Source: JACKCD01 sp041390905
Lineage (GTDB): Bacteria; Chloroflexota; Anaerolineae; Promineifilales; Promineifilaceae
Direction of reading: 5' to 3'
DNA length: 64,000 nucleotides
Assembly (NCBI GenBank): GCA_041390905.1
Contig: JAWKPA010000015.1
Location: 310,001 to 374,000, forward strand
A program made the translations under genes and the position numbers. The notes below the pieces were generated by a model. It ran no database searches, was not told the origin of the DNA, and worked only from the letters and a program-made list of their open reading frames with translations. This document shows positions 40,570 through 49,483 of the stretch, piece after piece; positions within the stretch are counted from its first letter, which is position 1, and every line of letters starts with the position of its first letter.

Positions 40570-42624
40570 TTATCTTTCCACTGGTAAACGAATGATGAAA
40601 GTTGTTCCCTTGCCTGGCGCACTTACAACATTGATTTCACCATTGTGTTGCTCAATAATGCGGTGGCAGGTCGCCAGCCCTAGCCCTGTGCCTTTGCCTG
40701 GGTCTTTGGTGGTGTAGAATGGCTCAAAAATATGTTCCAGTTCAGCCGCCGACATCCCCTTGCCGTTATCTCGAATCAATACCTGTACATGCCCCTTGTC
40801 CTTGTCCATGCGGGTGATAATTTCAATTTGCCGATTTTCGGGCAGAGTTTGTACTGCGTCACGGGCGTTAACCAGAAGATTGAGCCAAACACTTTTGAGA
40901 TGTTCCCAACTGGCGACAACAAGTGGCAGTTGGTGTGACATATTGTGGATGACCTGCACCGAGGAGGAATTGAGTTGGTATTGCACCAGGTCAAGTGCCT
41001 GCTGGATAGACTCGTTGATGTCGTCGGCATTAAACGTGTATTGTGCCTGGCGGGCAAAGTCGAGCAGGCCACGCACCACCTTGGTGGCACGGTCTCCGGC
41101 CAGGGCGATTAGCTCAACGGCCTCATAATTTTCGTCGCTCTTGGGCATCAGCATTTTTAGCATCTGAGCGTTGGCGTTGATGGCTGTGAGCGGGTTGTTG
41201 ATTTCATGGGCCACGCCGGCCGCCAGTTGCCCAATCGCCGCCAGTTTACCCGCCTGCAGCAGCGAATTTTCCAGCCGCCGCTCATCGGTGCGGTCTTGCC
41301 AGACGATGACGGCGCGGGCGGAGCTGGCCTGGGTGCTGGGGATGGGGTAGGCATTGACTTGCCACTCTTGTGGCAAGTGGTCATCGCCAAACCAGCTCAC
41401 CAGCCACTTGCGTGCCTCTTTTTTGTTGAGCGTCTGCGCTACCTGGCAATGGTCACAGGGGGTGGTGCGGTTGAAGAAGGCGCGGTAACAGGTCTGGCCG
41501 GAGAGGGTGTCGCCGTCGCTTTGGAGGGCATCGGCCTTGCTTTTGTTGACGGCGACAAGCTGCCAATGGTCGTTGATGGTATAGATGGGGTCTGGGATGC
41601 CATTTATAAGGGCTTGGAGGGTGTTGCGGCTTTCGAGCAGCTCTTGCTGGCGCACACGGATGCGCTGGAAGAGCCAGGCGTTTTCGATGGCTTCGCTGAT
41701 GGAGCTGGCGAGGGAGGCGAAGAGGTCGAGGTCAACGTCAGAAAATTGGCTTTCTTTTTTGTTAAAGGCGGTGAGGATGCCAACCGGCCGGCCGCGCACG
41801 ACGAGGGGGGTGAGGATGATGTTGTGAATGGTATGGCCGGGTGGGGAGTCGGTGGCGGGGTTGAAGCGGGGGTTGTCGTGGGGGGTGTTGAGAAAAACGG
41901 CCGTTTGTCCATGGTACACCTCTCCCAACAAACCTGTTGTGGTTGGAATAATCGGCAACTGTGTTAACGGCAGCTCTTTGTTATTGTGACGCAAATGTTT
42001 GTAGCGCAGTTGTCCCCCCTCCAGCATCAAAACTGCTGCCAGCTCAACGCCTAAAACGTGGCTCATCCCTTCAACGGCCGTTGCCAACACCTCGCTCGTC
42101 TCCAGCGTTGCCGCCACGCTTTGCCCCAATCGGTTCAGTGCTGCCAACTGCTGGCTTTGCCGCTGGAGCTGTTTTTCAAGCTGCTGTGTTCGCAAAATTG
42201 TCTTGACCCGCGCCAGTAGTTCCTGTGGATAATATGGCTTCGTAATAAAATCATCCGCCCCCGACTCCAGTGCCTCCACCTTTTCCTCATTCCCCGCCGC
42301 CGCCGTCAGCATCACCACCCGCGTATATTGCAGTTCTGGGTGGTGGCGAATCCAGTTCAGCACATCCTTCCCATCCACATACGGCATCCGCATATCCAGC
42401 AGAACCAGATCAATCTCTAATTCAGTGGTCAGCGTTGCTTCCAAAAACTCAATGGCTTCTCGTCCACCATTAGCAATCGAGACTTTGTATCCTTCTTTTT
42501 TGATCAAAAAATCAGCTAGAAAATCAGCAATTTCCGTCTCGTCATCTACAACCAGAATTTGCGCCGATTTGTGCCGTGCAGGTGTGTGAACAGGATTCAT
42601 GATACGGTTGCTTATCCCCAACAA
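40570..42624 (-). CDS. Hybrid histidine kinase (REC-GAF-PAS-HisKA-HATPase)
   Basis: A 684-residue soluble sensor kinase with no membrane helix. The order is a receiver domain (20-135, phosphoacceptor Asp in LVLLDMRMP), a GAF domain (about 165-315), a PAS-like domain (about 335-445, with CDHC cysteines), HisKA with the phospho-His in AAGVAHEINNPLTA, and HATPase with NLLVNARDAV, DNGKGM and GTGLGLA. An N-terminal receiver in front of the kinase suggests it takes a signal from another kinase. A start at ATG 42600 is also possible. A terminator separates it from the regulator gene upstream. Confidence 0.93.
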   Translation of the reverse strand: MLGISNRIMNPVHTPARHKSAQILVVDDETEIADFLADFLIKKEGYKVSIANGGREAIEFLEATLTTELEIDLVLLDMRMPYVDGKDVLNWIRHHPELQYTRVVMLTAAAGNEEKVEALESGADDFITKPYYPQELLARVKTILRTQQLEKQLQRQSQQLAALNRLGQSVAATLETSEVLATAVEGMSHVLGVELAAVLMLEGGQLRYKHLRHNNKELPLTQLPIIPTTTGLLGEVYHGQTAVFLNTPHDNPRFNPATDSPPGHTIHNIILTPLVVRGRPVGILTAFNKKESQFSDVDLDLFASLASSISEAIENAWLFQRIRVRQQELLESRNTLQALINGIPDPIYTINDHWQLVAVNKSKADALQSDGDTLSGQTCYRAFFNRTTPCDHCQVAQTLNKKEARKWLVSWFGDDHLPQEWQVNAYPIPSTQASSARAVIVWQDRTDERRLENSLLQAGKLAAIGQLAAGVAHEINNPLTAINANAQMLKMLMPKSDENYEAVELIALAGDRATKVVRGLLDFARQAQYTFNADDINESIQQALDLVQYQLNSSSVQVIHNMSHQLPLVVASWEHLKSVWLNLLVNARDAVQTLPENRQIEIITRMDKDKGHVQVLIRDNGKGMSAAELEHIFEPFYTTKDPGKGTGLGLATCHRIIEQHNGEINVVSAPGKGTTFIIRLPVER

Positions 42625-42659
42625 AAAACAGGGGCGCAGATAAAACCCTGCGCCCCTGT
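42622..42659 (-). terminator. Strong intrinsic terminator after the response-regulator gene
   Basis: Minus strand: ACAGGGGCGCAG, an 8-base loop, CTGCGCCCCTGT and six T. A 12-base perfect stem followed by a T-run makes it the best terminator of the window. It ends transcription of the gene at 42746-43459 just before the kinase start, so the kinase probably has its own promoter or relies on read-through. Confidence 0.9.
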
Positions 42660-42745
42660 CGTTTATGACAGGTATGATGCGGCCAATAAACAGGTGTGCG
42701 CCGCTTTGCTAATTATTTCTCGAAATGACCGAGATCGTCAATCAC

Positions 42746-43459
42746 CTATTCGTAAGTAGAAGCGGAGGAAAAGGTGTAGCCGTGACCCTGAATGGTGCGA
42801 ATGTAGATCGGCCGGCTGGGCACAGGCTCAATCTTTTCCCGCAAATTCTTGATGTGGGCGCGAACCAGTTCCGGGCTGCCCGTGTCGCGGGGATAATCCC
42901 ACACATCTTGCAGCAACTGCTGGCTGTTAAAAACCTGGTCGGCATTGCTCATCAAATGGTACAGCAGGTCAAACTGCACGTTGGTCAACAGCACCGTGTC
43001 GCTGGGGGTTTTTACCTTGAAGGTACGGCAATCCAGAACGACATTTCCCACCACAACCTGGGTTGATTGTTCTGGTTCGTTGATCTTGGGTAGCACGCGG
43101 CGCAAAATTGCCTTTACCCGCAATTCCAGCTCCTCCATATTGAATGGCTTGCTAAGATAATCATCAGCTCCGGCACGGAACCCTTCGATTTTGTCTTCAT
43201 CCTTGGCTTTGGCAGTCAGGAAAAGAACTGGCAAATCTCTCAGCAACGGGTCTCCACGAATTTGGCGGCAAACATCGTAGCCGTTCAATCCCGGCATCAT
43301 AATATCAAGAATAAACAGATCGGGGCGGTGGCGGCGGGCAAGCTGGAGACCTTCTGTGCCACTATGGGCAGACATGACCTGGTAGCCATAATGCTTCAGC
43401 GTGCGCTGCAGGGTGCGGGACACCAGTTCGTCGTCGTCAATGACAAGGATGGTGGACAT
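42746..43459 (-). CDS. OmpR/PhoB-family response regulator
   Basis: A 237-residue two-domain regulator. The receiver (1-120) has the acidic DDDE cluster at positions 8-11, the phosphoacceptor Asp in DLFILDIMMPGLNGYD and the conserved Lys in DDYLSKPF. The C-terminal winged helix (about 135-232) ends in EPVPSRPIYIRTIQGHGYTF, the OmpR signature. It is probably the partner of the hybrid kinase next to it; its genes are unknown. ATG is preceded by AGGAGAGG. Confidence 0.95.
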   Translation of the reverse strand: MSTILVIDDDELVSRTLQRTLKHYGYQVMSAHSGTEGLQLARRHRPDLFILDIMMPGLNGYDVCRQIRGDPLLRDLPVLFLTAKAKDEDKIEGFRAGADDYLSKPFNMEELELRVKAILRRVLPKINEPEQSTQVVVGNVVLDCRTFKVKTPSDTVLLTNVQFDLLYHLMSNADQVFNSQQLLQDVWDYPRDTGSPELVRAHIKNLREKIEPVPSRPIYIRTIQGHGYTFSSASTYE

Positions 43460-43528
43460 AGATACTACCTCTCCTGGGAAATTTGTTCACCGTATAGTGT
43501 TCGGGAACATCTTTGCTGAATGGTACCC

Positions 43529-43534
43529 AGTATA
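43529..43534 (-). promoter_or_regulatory. Possible extended -10 promoter of the response regulator
   Basis: The minus strand reads TGCTATACT, an extended -10 element, about 70 bases before the response-regulator start. No good -35 is visible. A second candidate, CACTATACG, lies about 38 bases closer. Confidence 0.35.
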
Positions 43535-43590
43535 GCAGGTTTTTCTTAAGGAAGAATTTAAGGATTTTACAGTGGTGTGAATCGGGCGTG

Positions 43591-43648
43591 AAAGATTGGG
43601 GGGCAGTGAGAGACTCAGAGATTAGGCGCTCACTCCCCCCCAATCTTT
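43591..43648. terminator. Long hairpin at the end of the pyruvate dehydrogenase operon
   Basis: AAAGATTGGGGGG then AGTGAG pairs with CTCACT and CCCCCCAATCTTT over a 17-base loop, with one-base offsets. It stands directly after the E2 stop (43651) on the minus strand. No T-run is present, so it may end or stabilise the transcript rather than being a standard terminator. The loop contains GAGACTCAGAGATTAGG. Confidence 0.65.
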
Positions 43649-43650
43649 GT

Positions 43651-44955
43651 TTACAGCAAAAGCCGCATGGGGTTTTCCAGAATGTCCTTGAAGGCTTTCA
43701 TGAACTGCGCCGCCTCGGCACCGTCGGTGATGCGGTGGTCGGCGGAGATGGTGGCTTTCATGCGGATGCCGATGGCAAGTTCGTCGTTGACAACGACGGG
43801 GACTTTGCGGGCTGAGGCCACGGCCAGAATGGCGGCTTCGGGTGGGTTGACGATGGCGATGAAGTTTTCGACTTCGTATGGCCCCAGGTTGCTGATGGTG
43901 AAGGTGCCGCCGCTAACGTCTTCGGGGAGGACTTTGCCGCTGCGGGCGCGGGCGATCATGTCGCGGTTGTCGCGGGCAATTTTGGAGATGGTGGAGGTGT
44001 CGGTGTCTTTTTGCACCACGGTGAGCAGACCGCCTTCGACGGCAACGGCCGTTCCCACATTCACCCGGTTGTGACGAATAATCCTGTCGCCGCCAAACGA
44101 CGCATTCAAATTGGGGAAGTCACGCAGAGCCAGCCCTGCCGCTTTTACCACCAGGTCATTAACCGACACCTTTTGATCATCCGGCAAGTTGCCGTTAATC
44201 TGCTTACGCAGGTCAAGCGCGGCGCCCATGTCAATTTCTGACGTGACCTGGAAGTGCGGCACGGTGGTTTTGCTTTCCACCATGCGGCGGGCAATGGCCT
44301 GGCGCAGCCGCGAGGTTTCGATCACGGTGTCGTCATCGCCCACTTTGACGGGAGCCGGCGTTGGGGCTGGAGCAACAGCGTGTGCCGGAACCGGAGCCGG
44401 GGTGGGGGCTGGAGCAGCGGGTTGGGCTTTGGGCTGCGGTTGGGCGAGGTAGGCTTCGATGTCGGCTTTGCGAATACGGCCGTTTGGCCCTGACCCCGGC
44501 ACGCTTGCCAAGTTTATGTGGGATTCCTCGGCCATGCGCCGGGCAACCGGAGTAGCCCGTACACCGTCGGGGAATTCGTCGGACAGAACGTTGGCAGGGG
44601 TGGCCGAAGCGGGTGATGTAGACGCAGACGCTACAGCCGCAGGCTCTGGCTCTGGTGGGACGGCAGCCACGGGAGCAGCTACGCCAGCCTGCGCCAGCAT
44701 CGCCGCAATATCCTCACCCGCCGCGCCGATGATACCCAGGTTACTACCCACCGGGATCGCATCCCCTTGTTTGACAAGCTGCGCCAGCAGCACACCCTCG
44801 GCACGCGCCTGCAGCTCCTGTGTCACCTTGTCCGACTCAATTTCTGCCAGCACATCCCCTTTTTTCACCGGGTCGCCAACTTGCTTCATCCAGGGGCCCA
44901 TCGTCCCCTCTTCCATATCAAAGCCCAGCGTGGGCATCAAAATAAACTCAGCCAT
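43651..44955 (-). CDS. pdhC: Dihydrolipoamide acyltransferase (E2) of a 2-oxoacid dehydrogenase complex
   Basis: A 434-residue E2. The lipoyl domain (1-78) has the lipoylated lysine in EIESDKVTQELQ. A proline/alanine-rich linker follows, then the E1/E3-binding domain (ATPVARRMAEESHINL, then GPNGRIRKADIEAYL), another Pro-Ala linker, and the catalytic domain (about 205-434) with the SADHRITDG active-site motif. It transfers the acyl group to CoA. The subunit type resembles the pyruvate dehydrogenase of Gram-positives and Chloroflexota. The start overlaps the E1 beta stop by one base (TGATG). No E3 gene is in the window. Confidence 0.92.
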   Translation of the reverse strand: MAEFILMPTLGFDMEEGTMGPWMKQVGDPVKKGDVLAEIESDKVTQELQARAEGVLLAQLVKQGDAIPVGSNLGIIGAAGEDIAAMLAQAGVAAPVAAVPPEPEPAAVASASTSPASATPANVLSDEFPDGVRATPVARRMAEESHINLASVPGSGPNGRIRKADIEAYLAQPQPKAQPAAPAPTPAPVPAHAVAPAPTPAPVKVGDDDTVIETSRLRQAIARRMVESKTTVPHFQVTSEIDMGAALDLRKQINGNLPDDQKVSVNDLVVKAAGLALRDFPNLNASFGGDRIIRHNRVNVGTAVAVEGGLLTVVQKDTDTSTISKIARDNRDMIARARSGKVLPEDVSGGTFTISNLGPYEVENFIAIVNPPEAAILAVASARKVPVVVNDELAIGIRMKATISADHRITDGAEAAQFMKAFKDILENPMRLLL

Positions 44956-45935
44956 CAGAGAATCTCCTTGACAGCGGCCACAACCTTGTCGGCATCGGGC
45001 AGTGCCGCTTTTTCCAGCAAGCCAGAATAGGGGGCTGGCACATCATTCTGGGCCACCCGCTTGATGGGGGCATCCAGATAATCAAACGCCTCTTCTTGCA
45101 GCCGCGCTACAATTTCTGCCCCAATACCATACGTCTGATGACCAAATTCGACAACCACCGCCTTGAACGTCTTCTTGAACGAAGCCAGCGGCACCGACAT
45201 ATCCAGCGGTTGCAGGGTGCGGAGGTCAACCACCTCGGCTTCAATCCCTTCCCGCTCCAGTTGGCGAGCCGCGTCAAGCGAAATGTGCAGCCCTTCGCCA
45301 TAGGTAATGATTGTCACGTCGGAACCTGCCCGTTTGATGTCCGACACCCCGATGGGAACGGTGAAATCCCCTTCCGGTACCTCATCGCGCACCCTGGGAG
45401 AGGTGTAGAGCGGAACGGGTTCGATGAACAGCACTGGGCCGTTGTCGCGGATGGCGGATTTGAGCAGCCCTTTGGCATCATAGGGGGTGGCGGGGCAGAC
45501 GACTTTGAGGCCGGGAAAATGAGCAAAGATCACGTCTGGGGTGTGGCTGTGGGTGGCGCCAAGCTGCTTGCCGCCGCCGCCGGGGGCGCGGAAAACCACC
45601 GGGCAGTCAAACTGGCCGTTGAACATATAGCTGACCTTGGCGGCGTGGTTGATGATGGCATCAAAGGCGACAAAGGCGAAGTTGATGGTCATGAATTCGG
45701 CGACGGGGCGCAGCCCGGCCATGGCGGCTCCGGTGGCGGCTCCGGCGATGACCATTTCCGAGATGGGGGTGTCGCGGACGCGGCGGGGGCCAAATTCTTC
45801 TAAAAAGCCTTTGGTGACGGCGTAGGTGCCACCCCAGTCGGCCACTTCTTCGCCCATGATAAAAACGTTGTCGTCGCGCTGCATTTCTTCCCGCAGCGCA
45901 TCGGTAATTGCTTCGCGTAGAGTAAGTCGTGCCAT
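44955..45935 (-). CDS. pdhB: Pyruvate dehydrogenase-type E1 beta subunit
   Basis: A 326-residue transketolase-type beta subunit. It opens with LTLREAITDALREEM and NVFIMGEEVADWGGTYAVTKG, with the pyrimidine-binding Glu in the GEEV region, and has AEFMTINFAFVAFDAIINHAAKV and the C-terminal domain. Together with E1 alpha it decarboxylates the 2-oxoacid using thiamine diphosphate. Its stop is linked to the E2 start, and it begins 5 bases after the E1 alpha stop. A branched-chain 2-oxoacid substrate is possible. Confidence 0.93.
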   Translation of the reverse strand: MARLTLREAITDALREEMQRDDNVFIMGEEVADWGGTYAVTKGFLEEFGPRRVRDTPISEMVIAGAATGAAMAGLRPVAEFMTINFAFVAFDAIINHAAKVSYMFNGQFDCPVVFRAPGGGGKQLGATHSHTPDVIFAHFPGLKVVCPATPYDAKGLLKSAIRDNGPVLFIEPVPLYTSPRVRDEVPEGDFTVPIGVSDIKRAGSDVTIITYGEGLHISLDAARQLEREGIEAEVVDLRTLQPLDMSVPLASFKKTFKAVVVEFGHQTYGIGAEIVARLQEEAFDYLDAPIKRVAQNDVPAPYSGLLEKAALPDADKVVAAVKEIL

Positions 45936-45939
45936 TGGG

Positions 45940-46905
45940 TTATGCCTCCGGGTAAATGTGGTTGTAGAGTGTGTTTAGCTCTGGTAGTGGGGATTCGTTG
46001 GAGAAGCGCACGGCTTCGTCCATTTCCCGGTTGACATCTTGCTGAATTGCCATGAGTTCGGCTTCAGAAACACCGACTTCGGTAAGCAAATGCTTTTGCA
46101 GGGCGGCGATGGGGTCTTTTTCGTCGCGCCACTGGTCGAGTTCCCCTTCGGGACGGTAGCGGGTGCGGTCGCCGATGCTGTGGCCTTCGTAGCGATAGGT
46201 CATCATTTCCAGGAATTGGGGGCCTTCCCCGGCGCGGATTTTGGCGAGGGCGGCGCTGGTTTCTTCATACACTTCGAGGATGTTGTTGCCGTCTATGCGT
46301 TTGGCAGGGATGCAGTAGGCGCGGGCTTTGTCGGAGATGACGGGGTTGGCGGAGGCTTTATCAACGGCCGTTCCCATTCCATACTTGTTATTCTCGCACA
46401 CAAACAAAATGGGTAGCTGCCACACGCCCGCCATGTTGAGCGATTCGTGGAAGTAGCCAATGTTGGTAGCTCCATCGCCAAAGTAGCAGATGGCAGCGAA
46501 TTCGCTTTCGCGGTATTTTTCGGCCAGGGCCAGGCCAACGCCCAGCGACAAGTGGGCACCGACGATGCCATAGCCGCCCCAAAAATGGCGGTCGCGGCTG
46601 GCGAGGTGCATGGAGCCACCGCGTCCACCGGCGACACCCGTTGCTTTGCCCATGAGTTCCGCTAAAACGTGTTTTGCTTCCAGGCCAGCAGCAAGCGCGT
46701 GGCCGTGATCACGGTAGGCAGTAATCAGGTGATCCTGGGGGCGGCGGGCGGCAATGGTGCCGACGGCGATGGCTTCTTGCCCAATGTACAGGTGCAAGAA
46801 CCCCTTGATCTTCCCTTCTAGCTGGTATAGCTCATCGCTTCGTTCTTCAAACCGACGAATAAGCACCATCTGCCGATACCAGTCCAATAGTGTTTCCTTT
46901 TCCAT
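45940..46905 (-). CDS. pdhA: Pyruvate dehydrogenase-type E1 alpha subunit
   Basis: A 321-residue alpha subunit with the thiamine-binding motif CYFGDGATNIGYFHESLNMA. The phosphorylation-loop region is present in FLEMMTYRYEGHSIGDRTRYR, and RDHGHALAAGLEAKHVLAEL is typical of the family. Substrate could be pyruvate or branched-chain 2-oxoacids; the pyruvate type is favoured by the length and by linkage to this E2. It is the first gene of an E1a-E1b-E2 operon. AAGGAGATATGA precedes the ATG. Confidence 0.92.
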   Translation of the reverse strand: MEKETLLDWYRQMVLIRRFEERSDELYQLEGKIKGFLHLYIGQEAIAVGTIAARRPQDHLITAYRDHGHALAAGLEAKHVLAELMGKATGVAGGRGGSMHLASRDRHFWGGYGIVGAHLSLGVGLALAEKYRESEFAAICYFGDGATNIGYFHESLNMAGVWQLPILFVCENNKYGMGTAVDKASANPVISDKARAYCIPAKRIDGNNILEVYEETSAALAKIRAGEGPQFLEMMTYRYEGHSIGDRTRYRPEGELDQWRDEKDPIAALQKHLLTEVGVSEAELMAIQQDVNREMDEAVRFSNESPLPELNTLYNHIYPEA

Positions 46906-47203
46906 TCATATCTCCTTTGGATGGTTTAGGCGAAGTTGTTGGGACTGGCGATTAAACAAGTTGAACACTTTCTTGGTTTTTGTGGTCAATTATTTAGGTT
47001 AAGAATCGCCACTCCTTCGTTTATTAATGTGGCTTGCTCTGAGGCCACGCCCCAGACAGTGTGGCTCCGTGGGAGTGGGAGTTGGTTGCCGGAATGTTAA
47101 ACCCACAAGTTTGGGAAACGTTGCTACCTCAACTTTATAGTTTAGCAGAGTTATAAAGGGATGACGACCCACAAGAGGGGGTTCTTACCGAAAAACGGCC
47201 GTT
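46906..47203. other. Intergenic region before the pyruvate dehydrogenase operon
   Basis: About 298 bases without a gene. On the minus strand it holds the ribosome site AAGGAGATATGA of pdhA and an A/T-rich stretch with CTATAAAG that may be a promoter. It also has a short imperfect stem around GAGCCACACTGTCTGG and an AACGGCCGTT copy right behind the thrB stop (47193). I see no riboswitch and no leader peptide like that before ilvB. Confidence 0.5.
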
Positions 47204-48121
47204 TTAGTGGGCAATTGTCACACACGCTCCCGTTGTATCCAGCGACAGCAGCCAGGTGCGGCTGGTTAGCCCCGCCTGGGCAAACGCTTCCTGAGCGGCG
47301 GCGGCGATGGCGTGGTGGTTGGCCGGGGCAAAGGCGATGAGGCTGGGGCCGGCTCCGCTGAGAGCCAGGGCGGCGGCTCCGGCGTGGCGGGCGGCGGCAA
47401 ACGCCTCGGCCATGCCGGGGATGAGCGGGATGCGGTAGGGCTGGTGGTATTTGTCCTGCATGGCGATGTTGAGCTTGGCAAAATCGGCCGTTTGCAGGGC
47501 GTGGATGAGCAGCCCGATGCGGCTGGTGTTGTAGATGGCATCCTTGAGCGGGATGTGGCTGGGGAGGGCGGCGCGGGCTTCGCTGGTGAGCAGGTGGAAG
47601 TCGGGCAGAATGACAGCAGCTTGCAGCGGCGGAATGGGAAATTGTTCGACGTGTAGCCCATCTTCGCTTTGCACACCCAAAACCAGCCCGCCGTAGAGGG
47701 CCGGGGCTACGTTGTCGGGGTGGCCTTCGAGGGTGGTGGCAAGCTGGAGAATGTCGTCGCGGCTGAGGCCGCCGTTTACGAGGGCGTTGGCGGCGAGCAT
47801 GCCGCCAAGAACGGCCGTTGAGCTGCTGCCCAGCCCGCTGCCGACGGGGATGCAGTTGTGTTGCGTGAGGTGGAGGGAAAACGGCCGTTTTTCCACCTTC
47901 CTGAAAATCAATTCCGCCGACTGGATAAACAAATTGCTGGCATCGGTAGGAATTTTATGGGCATCCACCCCGCTGGCCGCAATCGTGAGGGGTGGGGCAT
48001 CGGGCGCGTTGGAACCCGTAAGCGTAAATTCATTGTGGAGGCTGAGCGCCAGCCCCAAACAGTCAAAGCCAGGGCCAAGGTTGGCGCTTGTGGCTGGAAT
48101 GGAGACGGTTACTTGTTTCAT
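47204..48121 (-). CDS. thrB: Homoserine kinase
   Basis: A 305-residue GHMP kinase that phosphorylates homoserine in threonine synthesis. The ATP-binding motif is PVGSGLGSSSTAVLGGMLAA (about 90). The N-terminus SIPATSANLGPGFDCLGLAL is characteristic of ThrB, and the C-terminal ALSGAGPSLIAFA motif is present. thrA and thrC are not in the window. No clear ribosome site is seen before ATG 48121. Three AACGGCCGTT-type sites lie in or just after it. Confidence 0.95.
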   Translation of the reverse strand: MKQVTVSIPATSANLGPGFDCLGLALSLHNEFTLTGSNAPDAPPLTIAASGVDAHKIPTDASNLFIQSAELIFRKVEKRPFSLHLTQHNCIPVGSGLGSSSTAVLGGMLAANALVNGGLSRDDILQLATTLEGHPDNVAPALYGGLVLGVQSEDGLHVEQFPIPPLQAAVILPDFHLLTSEARAALPSHIPLKDAIYNTSRIGLLIHALQTADFAKLNIAMQDKYHQPYRIPLIPGMAEAFAAARHAGAAALALSGAGPSLIAFAPANHHAIAAAAQEAFAQAGLTSRTWLLSLDTTGACVTIAH

Positions 48122-48130
48122 GTAGATTAA

Positions 48131-48192
48131 ATTTGAGACTGGGAGATTAAGAGATTAGGAGACTGTAATCTCGCAGTCTCCCAGTCGCCCAG
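48131..48192. repeat. Intergenic hairpin of GAGACTGGGAGATT units
   Basis: GAGACTGGGAGATTAAGAGA words pair with TCTCGCAGTCTCCCAGTC. It lies in the divergent gap between thrB and the methyltransferase gene. The word is unique to this gap. Confidence 0.8.
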
Positions 48193-48220
48193 TTACTTTC
48201 CCACAATTTTACGCTAGAAT
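48193..48220 (+). promoter_or_regulatory. Possible promoter giving a leaderless methyltransferase mRNA
   Basis: TTACTT (48193-48198), 16 bases, TAGAAT (48215-48220). The A of the ATG at 48227 is 7 bases downstream of the -10 box, where transcription should begin. GGGTGG directly before the ATG is too close for a ribosome site. Confidence 0.4.
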
Positions 48221-48226
48221 GGGTGG

Positions 48227-49483
48227 ATGCACGAAGGAAATAGCAATGGCAGTTGGCGAACGGTGATAAGAGAACTGACGGAACGGAAACGTCTGGCGCT
48301 GCGGATTACACCTGCGGCGGAGCGGGCGGTGCGCGGTGGGCATCCGTGGCTGTTTGCCGAAGGGATTACGAAGCAGAGTCATAACGGCCGTTCTGGAGAC
48401 TTGGCGGTGATTTTTGACCGCAAAAACCGCTTTCTGGCCGTGGGGCTGTATGACCCGGCCTCGCCGATTCGGGTGCGGGTTTTGCAGTACGGGGAGGGGG
48501 TGGCGATTGATGGGGAATGGTTTGGGGAGCGGGTGAAAACGGCCGTTTTCCAGCGCACTGCCCATTTTGACAACCAGACCACCGGCTACCGCCTCATCCA
48601 CGGCGAAAACGACGGCCTGCCGGGGCTGGTGGTGGACAAATACGACCAGACGCTGGTGGTTAAACTTTACACCGCCGCCTGGGTTCCCCATCTGGAGCCG
48701 GTGCTACAGCAGCTTGAAACGCTGAACCCGGAGCGCATCGTCTTGCGCCTGAGCCGCGCCGTGCAGAGTGACCGTGAGCCGCTGCATGGGCTGCGTGACG
48801 GGCAGCATTTGCTGGGCAAGCCGGTGGACGCGGTGCGCTTTTTGGAAAATGGGCTGTGGTTTGAGGCCGATGTGGTACGCGGGCAAAAAACGGGCTTTTT
48901 TCTTGACCAGCGGGAGAACCGGGCGCGGTTGGAGGGGTTGGTGGCGGGCAGGTCGGTGCTGAATGTGTTTGCCTACACGGGGGGCTTTTCGCTTTATGCG
49001 GCGCGGGGTGGGGCGGCGCGGGTGGTGAGTCTGGATTTGAGTCAACCGGCATTGGCAACGGCCGTTCGCAACTTCAAGCTCAACCAGCACCTTGCCAACG
49101 TTGCCAACGCTGAACACGAACTGCTGCTGGGGGATGCTTTCCGCGCCATGACGCAACTGGCCGACGGCCGGCAGCAGTTTGACGTGGTGGTCATTGACCC
49201 GCCCGCCTTTGCCAAACGGCAAAGTGAGGTGGCGGGGGCGTTGAGCAGTTACGGCCGTTTGGCGCGGCTGGGGGCGCGGCTGCTGCGCCCCGGTGGGCAG
49301 CTAGTCGCCGCCTCCTGCTCCAGCCGGGTAACAGCGTCCAACTTTTTCCAGGCCGTGGCGCAAGGCATAGCCTCCGAAAACCGCATCTTGGGCGACATAA
49401 CCCACACCTTCCACGCCGTTGACCACCCCATTGCTTTTCCCGAAGGGGCATATTTGAAATGTTTGTGGGCAAGTGTTAGGTAG
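48227..49483 (+). CDS. Class I SAM-dependent rRNA methyltransferase (RlmI-like)
   Basis: A 418-residue protein of the RlmI/YwbD family, which methylates cytosine-5 of 23S rRNA. An N-terminal PUA domain (about 20-100: LRITPAAERAVRGGHPWLFAEG) is followed by a linker and a Rossmann methyltransferase (about 200-418). Motif I is NVFAYTGGFSLYAARGGA and the catalytic region VVVIDPPAFAK. The length is normal. Four AACGGCCGTT copies or close variants fall in the gene, at 48384, 48538, 49057 and 49253. Confidence 0.9.
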   Translation: MHEGNSNGSWRTVIRELTERKRLALRITPAAERAVRGGHPWLFAEGITKQSHNGRSGDLAVIFDRKNRFLAVGLYDPASPIRVRVLQYGEGVAIDGEWFGERVKTAVFQRTAHFDNQTTGYRLIHGENDGLPGLVVDKYDQTLVVKLYTAAWVPHLEPVLQQLETLNPERIVLRLSRAVQSDREPLHGLRDGQHLLGKPVDAVRFLENGLWFEADVVRGQKTGFFLDQRENRARLEGLVAGRSVLNVFAYTGGFSLYAARGGAARVVSLDLSQPALATAVRNFKLNQHLANVANAEHELLLGDAFRAMTQLADGRQQFDVVVIDPPAFAKRQSEVAGALSSYGRLARLGARLLRPGGQLVAASCSSRVTASNFFQAVAQGIASENRILGDITHTFHAVDHPIAFPEGAYLKCLWASVR

